From: Vibrio agarilyticus
Lineage (GTDB): Bacteria > Pseudomonadota > Gammaproteobacteria > Enterobacterales > Vibrionaceae
NCBI RefSeq assembly: GCF_012641465.1
Contig: NZ_JABAIK010000019.1
Span: forward strand, 1-64,000
DNA length: 64,000 nucleotides
Direction of reading: 5' to 3'
Shown: positions 56,973-64,000 of the stretch, one piece after another
How positions within the stretch are numbered: position 1 is the first letter of the stretch
Layout: every line of letters starts with the position of its first letter
Made by a program: the position numbers and the translations under genes
The notes under the pieces: generated by a model
What the model saw: only the letters and a program-made list of their open reading frames with translations
What the model was told of the DNA's origin: nothing
The model's database searches: none

Positions 56973-58394
56973 TTAAAGTGCGCTGATAAACCGGCTTTCT
57001 ACCTCAAGAGTAAAAGCCTCGCGCTTGTTGCTGAGTATAAACGCAATCGTTGTGATTGAGGAGGGCAGCCCTTCAGGTTGAACACTGAGAGTGATAGGAA
57101 TATTGAGCACTTCACCAGGGGCCACTGAAACGATTTGTTGACCATACCACTTTGCATCAGGCAAGCCTGCCACCGTCAGTTGGTACTCTTGAGAAGACTG
57201 CGTTTTATTGAGCACTTTTAGTGTGTAAATGTTTTCTATTTGACCGTGACTATTGATGCGATAAAGCGCATTGCGGTCACGTAATACGGTAAAGCTTGCG
57301 GGTTCGACCGTCGCAATTTGAGTCATAAATAGACCGCACATGATCAGCAAAACCGCGCCATATCCAAGCAGTTTCGGGCGTAAAATCTGCGTTTTTTGCC
57401 CGGATAAGCGCCGTTCTGTGGTATAGCTGATGAGATTTTGGGCATAACCCATTTTGCTCATTGTGCTATTACACGCATCAATGCACGCCCCGCAGTTAAT
57501 GCATTCGTATTGCAGGCCGTGACGAATATCAATTCCGGTGGGGCAGACTTGAACGCAAAGATCGCAATCGATGCAATCGCCTAAGCCAAGAGATTTGGGA
57601 TCGGCTTTGCGCTTGCGCGGCCCTCGCGTTTCTCCGCGCATAGCATCATAACCCACAATAAAAGTGTCTTTATCAAACATCGCTGATTGAAAACGAGCAT
57701 AAGGGCACATATGGACGCACACGATTGAGCGCATCCATCCCGCATTGGCGTAGGTACACACGGTAAAAAAAATCACCCAAAACGCCGGCCAAAACGCCGT
57801 ATCAAAGGTGACAAAGTCGGCCACCAGTTGGCGTATGGGCGCAAAATAGCCCACAAAGGTTAAGCCAGTAAATAACGCCAGTATCAGCCACGCGATGTGT
57901 TTGGCGATTTTGCGCAGCAGGAGTGATGTCGTCAGGCTGCGAGCATCTTGTTGGCGTCGTTTATTGGCACTGCCTTCCAGTTTTTCCTCAAACCAAATGT
58001 AAGCAAAGGTCCAAACCGTTTGTGGGCAGAGGTAACCGCACCAAACTCGGCCTAAAAATGTGGTGAGAAAAAACAGAGCGAATGCGGCAATCATAAAAAG
58101 CAGTGCCAGCAAGGTGAGGTCTTGGGGGTATAACGTGGTGTGAAAAAAGTGAAATTGTTGCTGACCAATATCAAATAGAATGGCTTGATGTTCGCCTTGC
58201 TGTAACCAAGGCATTAAAGCAAAAAAGACCACCAAAAAAAGCCCTGTGTAACGGCGCATGCGCTGAAAGTAGCCCTGGCTTTGACGAACATAAATTCGCT
58301 GACTGGGGTTAAAGCGATCGTTAGTGCTTGAATGAGGCGATTTTGCGGAAGTAGAGGGTGTTATATCTTTGACTTCAATTTTGTCACCACTCAT
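56973..58394 (-). CDS. ccoG: Cytochrome c oxidase accessory protein CcoG (RdxA/FixG)
   Basis: Membrane protein of 473 residues with four to five membrane segments and ferredoxin-like clusters, needed for cbb3 oxidase copper handling in other bacteria. RVWCGYLCPQTVW and the 4Fe-4S motifs CIDCDLCVQVCP and CINCGACIDACN are complete. A C-terminal immunoglobulin-like domain follows. Start 58394 (MSGDKIEVKD) has AAGGAG at good spacing; a 16-codon longer frame is rejected. No ccoNOP genes are nearby. Confidence 0.93.
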   Translation of the reverse strand: MSGDKIEVKDITPSTSAKSPHSSTNDRFNPSQRIYVRQSQGYFQRMRRYTGLFLVVFFALMPWLQQGEHQAILFDIGQQQFHFFHTTLYPQDLTLLALLFMIAAFALFFLTTFLGRVWCGYLCPQTVWTFAYIWFEEKLEGSANKRRQQDARSLTTSLLLRKIAKHIAWLILALFTGLTFVGYFAPIRQLVADFVTFDTAFWPAFWVIFFTVCTYANAGWMRSIVCVHMCPYARFQSAMFDKDTFIVGYDAMRGETRGPRKRKADPKSLGLGDCIDCDLCVQVCPTGIDIRHGLQYECINCGACIDACNSTMSKMGYAQNLISYTTERRLSGQKTQILRPKLLGYGAVLLIMCGLFMTQIATVEPASFTVLRDRNALYRINSHGQIENIYTLKVLNKTQSSQEYQLTVAGLPDAKWYGQQIVSVAPGEVLNIPITLSVQPEGLPSSITTIAFILSNKREAFTLEVESRFISAL

Positions 58395-58559
58395 GGGACG
58401 GCTCCTTAGTTGACATTGCGCGGTGTGCTTCTGTTGGCTCACTCACGGTGCGATTCATGACACGGCTTTCCGGTGTTGAATTGCGCAGTATATAAAAAAT
58501 AACAAACCGCTTTCTTTATGGACATCAACCTTTAACACATTGTTGGTTGTGATGAGCCG
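58395..58559. other. Intergenic region upstream of ccoG
   Basis: Holds the ccoG Shine-Dalgarno and, presumably, its promoter on the minus strand. No FNR-type palindrome was evident. Confidence 0.35.
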
Positions 58560-58676
58560 TATACCCGCCTTACGTGATGTTGCTGCGTTGTTGGCGAGCG
58601 CTGACAAATCTCATCCTAGAGCCTAAAGATTTCGCTCGTTTGCCGCCGAACGGCAGCACCAAGTTGTTTGGGCTTA
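58560..58676 (-). repeat. ERIC-like intergenic repeat, copy F (diverged)
   Basis: It starts TATACCCGCCTTACGTGATG and ends AAGTTGTTTGGGCTTA, 117 bp. TTCGCTCGTTTGCCGCC matches the other copies, but the centre is shortened and more diverged. Confidence 0.75.
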
Positions 58677-58792
58677 TTTATAAAATTCGCAAAACAAGCT
58701 TGTTCATTACTAGATTTATCGAAATAATGGCGCGATTTACCACGCTGACGTCATTTGACGTCCATTACCTACCCACAAAATGAGAAACCATT

Positions 58793-59998
58793 GTGAGCCA
58801 AGTGCCATTGAACCCAGAACCTACTCGCTCGTTTGTCAATGTAGCGCCGAATCGTGAACGGCAAAGGGTCAGCAATGTAATTCGTGCGCCACTTTTGTTG
58901 TTATGCATTACGATGGGAGGTGTCCTTTTGGCTCTGGCGTGGTGGCTAAATAGCGACCATAGACGTGATGCGCAGCTCTACCATCAGGAGCGCGCGTTGC
59001 GTGTCGCTCATATCAAAACCGCCACTGATTTTGGGCTACAAATGTGGCAAGCACGTATGGCGCTAGTGATGACGTGGTCGAATCCGCGAGATTTGGCGCG
59101 CGTGATTCGCGCTGAGCAGGCGATGGCGGACTTAAATACCGAAGCGTTGCGTTATCACCCTCAAACGGAATCCGGTGCAAACATTAAGCGCCTTGTGCCG
59201 CAATACATTGCCGAAGCTCAGGTGATGTTTGATTATTTTCGCACGATTGAGGCGGCGGTGAGTTATGGCGTATTGGGGTCTGGTGATGTGTATCGTGATT
59301 ATGCGTTGCATGTGGCTAACGGTGCGTATACCCATGAGTGGTCACGCCAAGCGTTGATCGCGGTCAATCACCTGCAGCGCGCATCACTTTATTACAATGG
59401 GTTCATTGCGGGGATGCGGCAAAGCTACTTAGACCAAGCGTTGTCTAATACACAAGCGGCGATCGATATTTTAGAGCGTCATCAAGACGACGCTGCAACA
59501 CAACATGTGCTTGTCACTGCAACGCGCTATCAAGAAGCAATGCGTATGCTTGATCAGGGGATTGCGGAGTACCAACGTGCTCATCGCACCTCAATTAAAA
59601 TTGGCCTTGAGCTGAATCGTGCTTTGACGGATCTGCAAAATCGATTGGGGGAGCAAGGGTTTAACTTTGCTGATGACCGATTAGAAGACGCGGCGCGAAA
59701 AATGCCTTTGGTTAGTTTGATGGTATTGGTTTCTTTGATCATCATGACGAGTTTGCTTTGGCTGGCGTTTCGCATTCGCCGTTCATTCCATGAGGGTGAT
59801 TTCGAACTGAAGAATGTTGATAATGGCGAGAAAGGGTTGTCAGTCCCATCGGCATCCGTGTTTAGCGATGCAGACGTATCGGTTGAGCAGATCCAGCAAG
59901 AGTTACAACAGGTGCTTGCGCGCGTCACTCAACTGAGCGCTCAATTAAACGCCAGTGGTAAAGATGACGTAGCTTCGAGTAGAGGTCGGCACACTTAA
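58793..59998 (+). CDS. Orphan membrane sensor-like protein without output domain
   Basis: A 401-residue protein I do not recognise by name. TM1 (about 33-52), a helical periplasmic region of about 250 residues, and TM2 (about 304-325) give the layout of a chemoreceptor or kinase input module, with patterns reminiscent of the helical bimodular domain. After TM2 there is no HAMP, kinase or methyl-accepting domain: only a roughly 75-residue polar tail ending in a short coiled coil (EQIQQELQQVLARVTQLSAQL). The start is GTG at 58793 with GAGAAA upstream. No continuation in another frame follows the stop. Confidence 0.75.
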   Translation: MSQVPLNPEPTRSFVNVAPNRERQRVSNVIRAPLLLLCITMGGVLLALAWWLNSDHRRDAQLYHQERALRVAHIKTATDFGLQMWQARMALVMTWSNPRDLARVIRAEQAMADLNTEALRYHPQTESGANIKRLVPQYIAEAQVMFDYFRTIEAAVSYGVLGSGDVYRDYALHVANGAYTHEWSRQALIAVNHLQRASLYYNGFIAGMRQSYLDQALSNTQAAIDILERHQDDAATQHVLVTATRYQEAMRMLDQGIAEYQRAHRTSIKIGLELNRALTDLQNRLGEQGFNFADDRLEDAARKMPLVSLMVLVSLIIMTSLLWLAFRIRRSFHEGDFELKNVDNGEKGLSVPSASVFSDADVSVEQIQQELQQVLARVTQLSAQLNASGKDDVASSRGRHT

Positions 59999-60091
59999 CG
60001 CATGACGACCTTTTGAACTCGCTGACAAATCAAGTCATTCTTGTTCAACCGCACATCTTAACGTGACTTGAGTATAAGCGGATGGTGGGCT

Positions 60092-60358
60092 TTATTTGAT
60101 CACGCCGCGCGCGCGTAGGATGGCCGTTTTAAAGTCATCCTCTTGGTCTTTTTTTAAACCCGGGATCATCTCATCTTTGGCGGCATTGCGCATTTTCAAA
60201 TGGTAAATCAACACATCGTCGGTTAAGGCTTCAAGTGGGCCTTGATAGCCTGCCTCATCGGCCAATTGACGCAAAAACGCCAATAAATTCATCTGCTGAT
60301 CTTTGTGCCATTCTGGGCTAAGCAGTTCAAGCAGCTCTTCAATACGGTGACATTTCAT
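60092..60358 (-). CDS. yihD: YihD family protein
   Basis: Small cytoplasmic protein of 88 residues (E. coli 89) of unknown function (DUF1040). [18 protein letters not shown] and [14 protein letters not shown] match E. coli YihD closely. Start 60358 has GGAGAAAG upstream; a 14-codon longer frame is rejected. In E. coli yihD also neighbours srkA-dsbA. Confidence 0.93.
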   Translation of the reverse strand: MKCHRIEELLELLSPEWHKDQQMNLLAFLRQLADEAGYQGPLEALTDDVLIYHLKMRNAAKDEMIPGLKKDQEDDFKTAILRARGVIK

Positions 60359-60437
60359 GACTTTCTCCACAATTATTATAAGGATGTTGGAAGCGGTCAC
60401 CTTATCAAAAGCCTCACCAGTCGCCTAGGACTACGAT

Positions 60438-60467
60438 AAAAAAAGCGCAGTCCTAAGACCGCGCTTT
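60438..60467 (-). terminator. Intrinsic terminator of the small gene upstream of yihD
   Basis: On the minus strand AAAGCGCGGTC and GACTGCGCTTT pair around TTAG and run into seven T residues. Confidence 0.85.
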
Positions 60468-60474
60468 GAGTACA

Positions 60475-60636
60475 TTACGCCGCCGCTTCTGCGTGACGTT
60501 CTGGCATGGCTGGCTTGCATTCAACCAATGTCATCACGGGTGCGTTCACTTTCGCTTTGTAAGCTTGTCGAAAACCGCTACGGCGATGAGGCGCACCGCA
60601 GTACGTGCGGGAACACCTGACGGTAGTTGGGCGCAT
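60475..60636 (-). CDS. Candidate 53-residue basic small protein
   Basis: A short frame from ATG at 60636 to TAA at 60475 encodes a 53-residue protein with a Cys/Arg/His-rich N-terminal half (MRPTTVRCSRTYCGAPHRRS) and a C terminus ending PERHAEAAA. An AGGT element lies eight bases before the ATG, and a strong terminator begins 8 nt after the stop. Without this frame the terminator would have no gene. I do not recognise a family; coding status is inferred from context. Confidence 0.5.
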   Translation of the reverse strand: MRPTTVRCSRTYCGAPHRRSGFRQAYKAKVNAPVMTLVECKPAMPERHAEAAA

Positions 60637-60964
60637 ATTTGATACCTAACTGTCAGGCATATCCATTGCCAGTGATAAACCCAACACACTTATGAGTTGA
60701 GCTTCATTGCTGAAGTTTGGCTCTTTTTTGGCTTTCGCCGATCCAAATAAGTGGAAGGGGGATGTGATATGGTGTCATATCGCGCTAAGGGTAACACCAA
60801 TCACGAAGTTGATCGATAGTTGAGCAGCGGCTCAGATCTCGTTTTATTCTTAATTTAACGCGTTACATCATGGTTACGTTTGCAGAGTGTGCGCTAAGGC
60901 GCATCAGTTCGAATTACCCGTCAATGGGTTAGCGTTATCATAGCCATCAGTGGGAGGATGGGGC
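60637..60964. other. Intergenic region upstream of the Spo0M-like gene
   Basis: GAGCTTCA...TGAAG...GGCTC followed by six T (about 60699-60728) could be a plus-strand terminator with no assigned gene. GGTGTCATATCGCGC and neighbouring AT-rich sequence may hold promoters. Nothing else is recognised. Confidence 0.35.
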
Positions 60965-61741
60965 ATGTCTTTAATAAAAAAAGCGTGGGCAAATTTGGGA
61001 ATCGGTAATGCTAAGGTGGACGCGATCCTTCAGCAGGATGTGGTGTTGCCTGGAGATACAGTGATGATTAAGGTGGATGTTTATGGTGGTAGTGAGCCGC
61101 AGTACGTTGATGACATCCAATTGCGTGTTTGCTGTCAATATTGGCGTGAAGCAAAAGAGAGCCAAACCACATCGATTCGAGCCAAACAGACACACACATT
61201 GGCGAGATGGCACCTGCCTTATGGCTTTGTGATTGAACCGGGAGTTCAACGCACTTTTAATGCCGAGCTGACGTTGCCGCGCAATACACCTGTCACGATT
61301 GGTGATGCTAAAGTTTGGATGGCAACCAGTTTAGATATCGCTAAGGCCGCCGACCCAAGTGATGCCGAAGGCGTAACGGTACGTCCCGACCCTCTTTTGG
61401 ATGGTGTGTTAAGTGCGTTGGAGGCGCAAGGGCTGCGCATTCGCCGCGTCGAGTGTGAAGCTGCCAGTGGTTTTCAACCGCCATTTGTTCAAGTATTTGA
61501 ATTTGTACCCACGACAGGGCCTTTTCATGGGCGTTGGCGCGAACTGGAGATGATGGTACATCGGCAAGAGAATGCATGGTGGTTGTGGTTTGCCATCGAC
61601 AGAAACCGTTCTGGTCGATTAGCCATGTTCGCAAGCGCGCTTGATTTGAGTGCGGCTTCGCTGATTTTAGAAACGCATTTGAGTCCAGATGTGGCAGGGC
61701 AATGTGTTATCGACCATTTAATGACGCTGAGCGATTTTTAG
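60965..61741 (+). CDS. Spo0M family protein
   Basis: A 258-residue protein of the SpoOM/arrestin-like family. The N terminus (GNAKVDAILQQDVVLPGD, then VYGGSEPQYVDDIQLRV) and YGFVIEPGVQRTFNAELTLP match the beta-sandwich pattern of Bacillus Spo0M. Spore-free bacteria carry many homologues of unclear role. The ATG at 60965 has GGAGG upstream. A single gene before yqfA. Confidence 0.8.
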   Translation: MSLIKKAWANLGIGNAKVDAILQQDVVLPGDTVMIKVDVYGGSEPQYVDDIQLRVCCQYWREAKESQTTSIRAKQTHTLARWHLPYGFVIEPGVQRTFNAELTLPRNTPVTIGDAKVWMATSLDIAKAADPSDAEGVTVRPDPLLDGVLSALEAQGLRIRRVECEAASGFQPPFVQVFEFVPTTGPFHGRWRELEMMVHRQENAWWLWFAIDRNRSGRLAMFASALDLSAASLILETHLSPDVAGQCVIDHLMTLSDF

Positions 61742-61802
61742 CTTACACGTGTACGCTAATTGTGACATACTTAAAAGCACGTTATGTTGCTAAAGGGTGA
61801 TT

Positions 61803-62462
61803 ATGTCGACGCTCTCAACCTCCCCCCCTTGCTACGACACTCGCGAAGAAATCGCCAATGCCGTGACCCACGGCCTTGGAATGATATTTGGTATCGTTGG
61901 TCTGGTGATGCTGCTACTTCAAGCTCGCGAGTATGATGCCGATGGATTAACCTTTGCCAGCTTGTCAGTCTATGGCGTTAGCATGATAGTGCTGTTTTTG
62001 GCTTCAACCTTATACCATGCGATTCCTACACCCAAAGCCAAGCGCTGGTTGAAAACCTTTGATCATTGCGCGATTTACCTTTTAATTGCCGGCAGTTATA
62101 CCCCCTTCATGTTGGTCAGTTTGCGCACGCCTTTGGCAATAGGGCTGATGACGGTGATTTGGCTGATCGCATTGCTGGGTATCGTGATGAAGCTGGCATT
62201 TGTCTATCGCTTCAAGAAGTTGTCATTGATGACGTATTTGGTGATGGGCTGGTTATCGCTGATTGCTGTCTATCCGTTAGCTCAAAATCTCGCCTCTGGC
62301 GGCTTGGTATTGCTTGCCGCTGGGGGATTGATTTACTCATTTGGCGTAATTTTTTACGTGGCCAAACGGATTCCTTTTAACCATGCTATTTGGCACCTGT
62401 TTGTGTTAGCCGGATGTGTATGCCACTTTTTAGCCATTTATTGGTATGTTGAGCCTGTTTAA
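61803..62462 (+). CDS. yqfA: Hemolysin III family membrane protein YqfA
   Basis: Seven-helix inner-membrane protein of 219 residues (E. coli YqfA 219) of the YqfA/HlyIII and PAQR group. [37 protein letters not shown] and the C-terminal [16 protein letters not shown] carry the conserved metal-site residues. The hemolysin name is historical. The ATG at 61803 has AAGGG upstream. Its stop overlaps the stop of the convergent trkH. Confidence 0.92.
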   Translation: MSTLSTSPPCYDTREEIANAVTHGLGMIFGIVGLVMLLLQAREYDADGLTFASLSVYGVSMIVLFLASTLYHAIPTPKAKRWLKTFDHCAIYLLIAGSYTPFMLVSLRTPLAIGLMTVIWLIALLGIVMKLAFVYRFKKLSLMTYLVMGWLSLIAVYPLAQNLASGGLVLLAAGGLIYSFGVIFYVAKRIPFNHAIWHLFVLAGCVCHFLAIYWYVEPV

Positions 62463-63904
62463 CGGCGCCAAAATGCCGGGAAAAACAGCACTAATAGGGT
62501 CAGTATTTCCAGTCGTCCTAGAAGCATTCCAAAACTGAGTAACCATTTTGCTGAGTCGGGTAAAGACGCAAAGTTACCCGTGGGTCCAATAATATCGCCC
62601 ATACCGGGGCCAACGTTGGCGACGGCGGTGATAGCACCAGTGATGCTGGTGACCGGATCAAGGCCAATGGCGCTCATGCCTGCCGCTACCGCGATGATGG
62701 TCATAAAATAGGACAACGCAAAAGCGACGACCGAGCGGACAATGTCGTCTGTGACTGGACGTGCGTTGTATTTTTGGATAAAGACCCCACGTGGGTGGAT
62801 GAGTTTATTAATTTGCAAATTGAGTAGCGTGTGCGCGATTTGCAGCCGGAAAATTTTGAACCCACCAGCAGTGGAACCGGAACAGGCGCCCACCGCCAGT
62901 AAAAAGGCGAACAACGTCGTCGGTAATGCGCCCCAAGCGGTAAAATCTTCAAGGGCAAATCCCGTCGTGGTTAACACGGAAATAATGTTAAATAACGTCA
63001 CTCGCAGTGCATCAAGAAGGCTATAGTGATCTTTGAGCACAAGCCACGTGGCCACAATGGCGCTGCTACCTAGTACAAGATAGGTGTAGCCTCGAACTTG
63101 AGCATCGTTAATGATAAGGCCTACTTGCTGCTTTTTCAGTGCGGCGACAAAAAGCAGAAACGGCAAACCACCCAAAAACATAAACAGTGTCGCGACCCAC
63201 TGAGCGCCATGAGAAAAACCGTTCATGGATGAATCTTTGGTTGAATAACCACCTGTCGATAACGTGGTCATCGCGTGGTTAATCGCATCAAACAAGCCCA
63301 TTCCCGTCAACAGATAACCCAGCACACAGAGTAAGCTCAGTATGCCGTAAACCAGCATGATATTTTTGGCCACCGTTTTGGCTCTTGGGCTGCTTTTATC
63401 GGACCAGTCCGATGATTCTGTATGGAATAGCTTCATCCCGCCCACATTGAGCATGGGTAACACAGCCACAGCCATAACGATGAACCCAACCCCACCAAGC
63501 CACTGTAAAATCGAACGCCAGAGTAAAATACTGGGTGCCATGTCATTGAGATTTGTCAGCACGGTTGAGCCTGTGGTGGTGATGCCTGACATGGTTTCAA
63601 AATAAGCGTCGGTAAAGCTGATGTGGTTGATGAAGACAAACGGCAATGCGGCAAAGGCACTTGCGACAGTCCAGACCAAACTGGTGATGAGAAACATGTC
63701 ACGCGCGCTGAGGATAAACCGTGTTGAACGTCCGGCGGATAAGCACAAAAATGCCACCGCATGAATGATGATGACGGATTGGCCAAATTCAATAAAGCCA
63801 TTCGTACCAGAGAAAAAGGCCACCAGTGTGGGGATATACATAAACAGAGCCAGCTTGGAAAGAACCAAGCCGAGCACGGTTAAAATTGGCCGAACGTTGA
63901 CCAT
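62459..63904 (-). CDS. trkH: Trk potassium uptake channel subunit TrkH (second copy)
   Basis: K+ channel subunit of 481 residues. Filter loops are TTTGST near 109, STGGYST near 216, TTTGFALED near 312 and VGPGMG near 434. It resembles the TrkH that follows trkA in V. cholerae and is clearly diverged from the copy at 1132-2589. The ATG at 63904 (MVNVRPIL) is chosen over a GTG three codons earlier. It lies 17 nt after trkA on the same strand and so forms a Trk operon. Confidence 0.94.
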   Translation of the reverse strand: MVNVRPILTVLGLVLSKLALFMYIPTLVAFFSGTNGFIEFGQSVIIIHAVAFLCLSAGRSTRFILSARDMFLITSLVWTVASAFAALPFVFINHISFTDAYFETMSGITTTGSTVLTNLNDMAPSILLWRSILQWLGGVGFIVMAVAVLPMLNVGGMKLFHTESSDWSDKSSPRAKTVAKNIMLVYGILSLLCVLGYLLTGMGLFDAINHAMTTLSTGGYSTKDSSMNGFSHGAQWVATLFMFLGGLPFLLFVAALKKQQVGLIINDAQVRGYTYLVLGSSAIVATWLVLKDHYSLLDALRVTLFNIISVLTTTGFALEDFTAWGALPTTLFAFLLAVGACSGSTAGGFKIFRLQIAHTLLNLQINKLIHPRGVFIQKYNARPVTDDIVRSVVAFALSYFMTIIAVAAGMSAIGLDPVTSITGAITAVANVGPGMGDIIGPTGNFASLPDSAKWLLSFGMLLGRLEILTLLVLFFPAFWRR

Positions 63905-63921
63905 AAGAACCACTCAATAAA

Positions 63922-64000
63922 TCACAAAAAGAACGGACTGGGTTGAAATAGCGCTTCGACATCGGAAACGTATTTCTTGTCGACCAAAAACATGACGACA
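63922..64000 (-). CDS. trkA: Trk potassium system NAD-binding protein TrkA, C-terminal end
   Basis: The last 25 codons and the stop are present; the gene is cut by the window edge. The frame ends DKKYVSDVEALFQPSPFFL, almost the same as the E. coli TrkA C terminus. It is upstream of trkH in the same operon. Confidence 0.93.
   Translation of the reverse strand, partial: VVMFLVDKKYVSDVEALFQPSPFFL

Noticed and set aside
59999-60091. A frameshifted signalling domain following the orphan sensor
   Set aside because: Only about 90 nt separate it from the convergent yihD gene, too short for any output domain.

Overview
This window is the replication-origin neighbourhood of the main chromosome of a gamma-proteobacterium, almost certainly a member of the Vibrionaceae. 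The evidence is the gene order (mioC-oriC-mnmG-rsmG-parA-parB-atpIBEFHAGDC-glmU on one side, mnmE-yidC-yidD-rnpA-rpmH-dnaA-dnaN-recF-gyrB on the other), a Vibrio-type mneA-glyQS-avtA-ibpA block, and close protein resemblance to Vibrio TrkH, RnpA and GlmU. The genus cannot be fixed from the sequence alone. I see no phage, insertion sequence, CRISPR array or tRNA gene.

Layout. 1-577: the 5' end of a 16S rRNA gene with its leader and two promoters, reading left. 578-3249: yigZ-trkH-hemG (minus). 3250-8224: FadR-site-controlled fadBA and acuI. 8428-11071: a LysR regulator, tusA, a small membrane protein and the manganese exporter mneA. 11521-16441: glyQS, avtA and ibpA with a heat-shock promoter and candidate RNA thermometer. 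16894-22963: dnaA-dnaN-recF-gyrB (minus). 23582-28031: rpmH-rnpA-yidD-yidC, mnmE, mioC. 28150-28595: oriC. 28596-39955: mnmG-rsmG-parAB and the full ATP synthase operon. 40271-41635: glmU. 41726-43961: a divergent transporter/regulator pair resembling punC/punR. 44148-50741: the ilvLGMEDA operon with its attenuator. 51308-64000: comM, an outer-membrane DUF2860-like protein, yihG, dsbA-srkA, ccoG, an orphan membrane sensor, yihD, a candidate 53-residue gene, a Spo0M-like protein, yqfA, a second trkH and the end of trkA.

How it works together. Genes left of oriC lie mostly on the minus strand and those right of it to glmU on the plus strand, so most transcription runs with the replication forks. 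Initiation (DnaA, oriC, SeqA-type GATC sites), elongation (DnaN, GyrB), repair (RecF), segregation (ParAB and a parS-like site in recF), translation and membrane energetics are clustered at the origin. Nearly all of the window is conserved core genome.

Unexpected items: a family of about 117-149 bp ERIC-like intergenic repeats, one of which supplies the end of comM; a DsbA with a CPAC active site; an orphan two-membrane-segment sensor with no output domain; and a candidate 53-residue gene with its own terminator. I found no clearly new multi-gene system.
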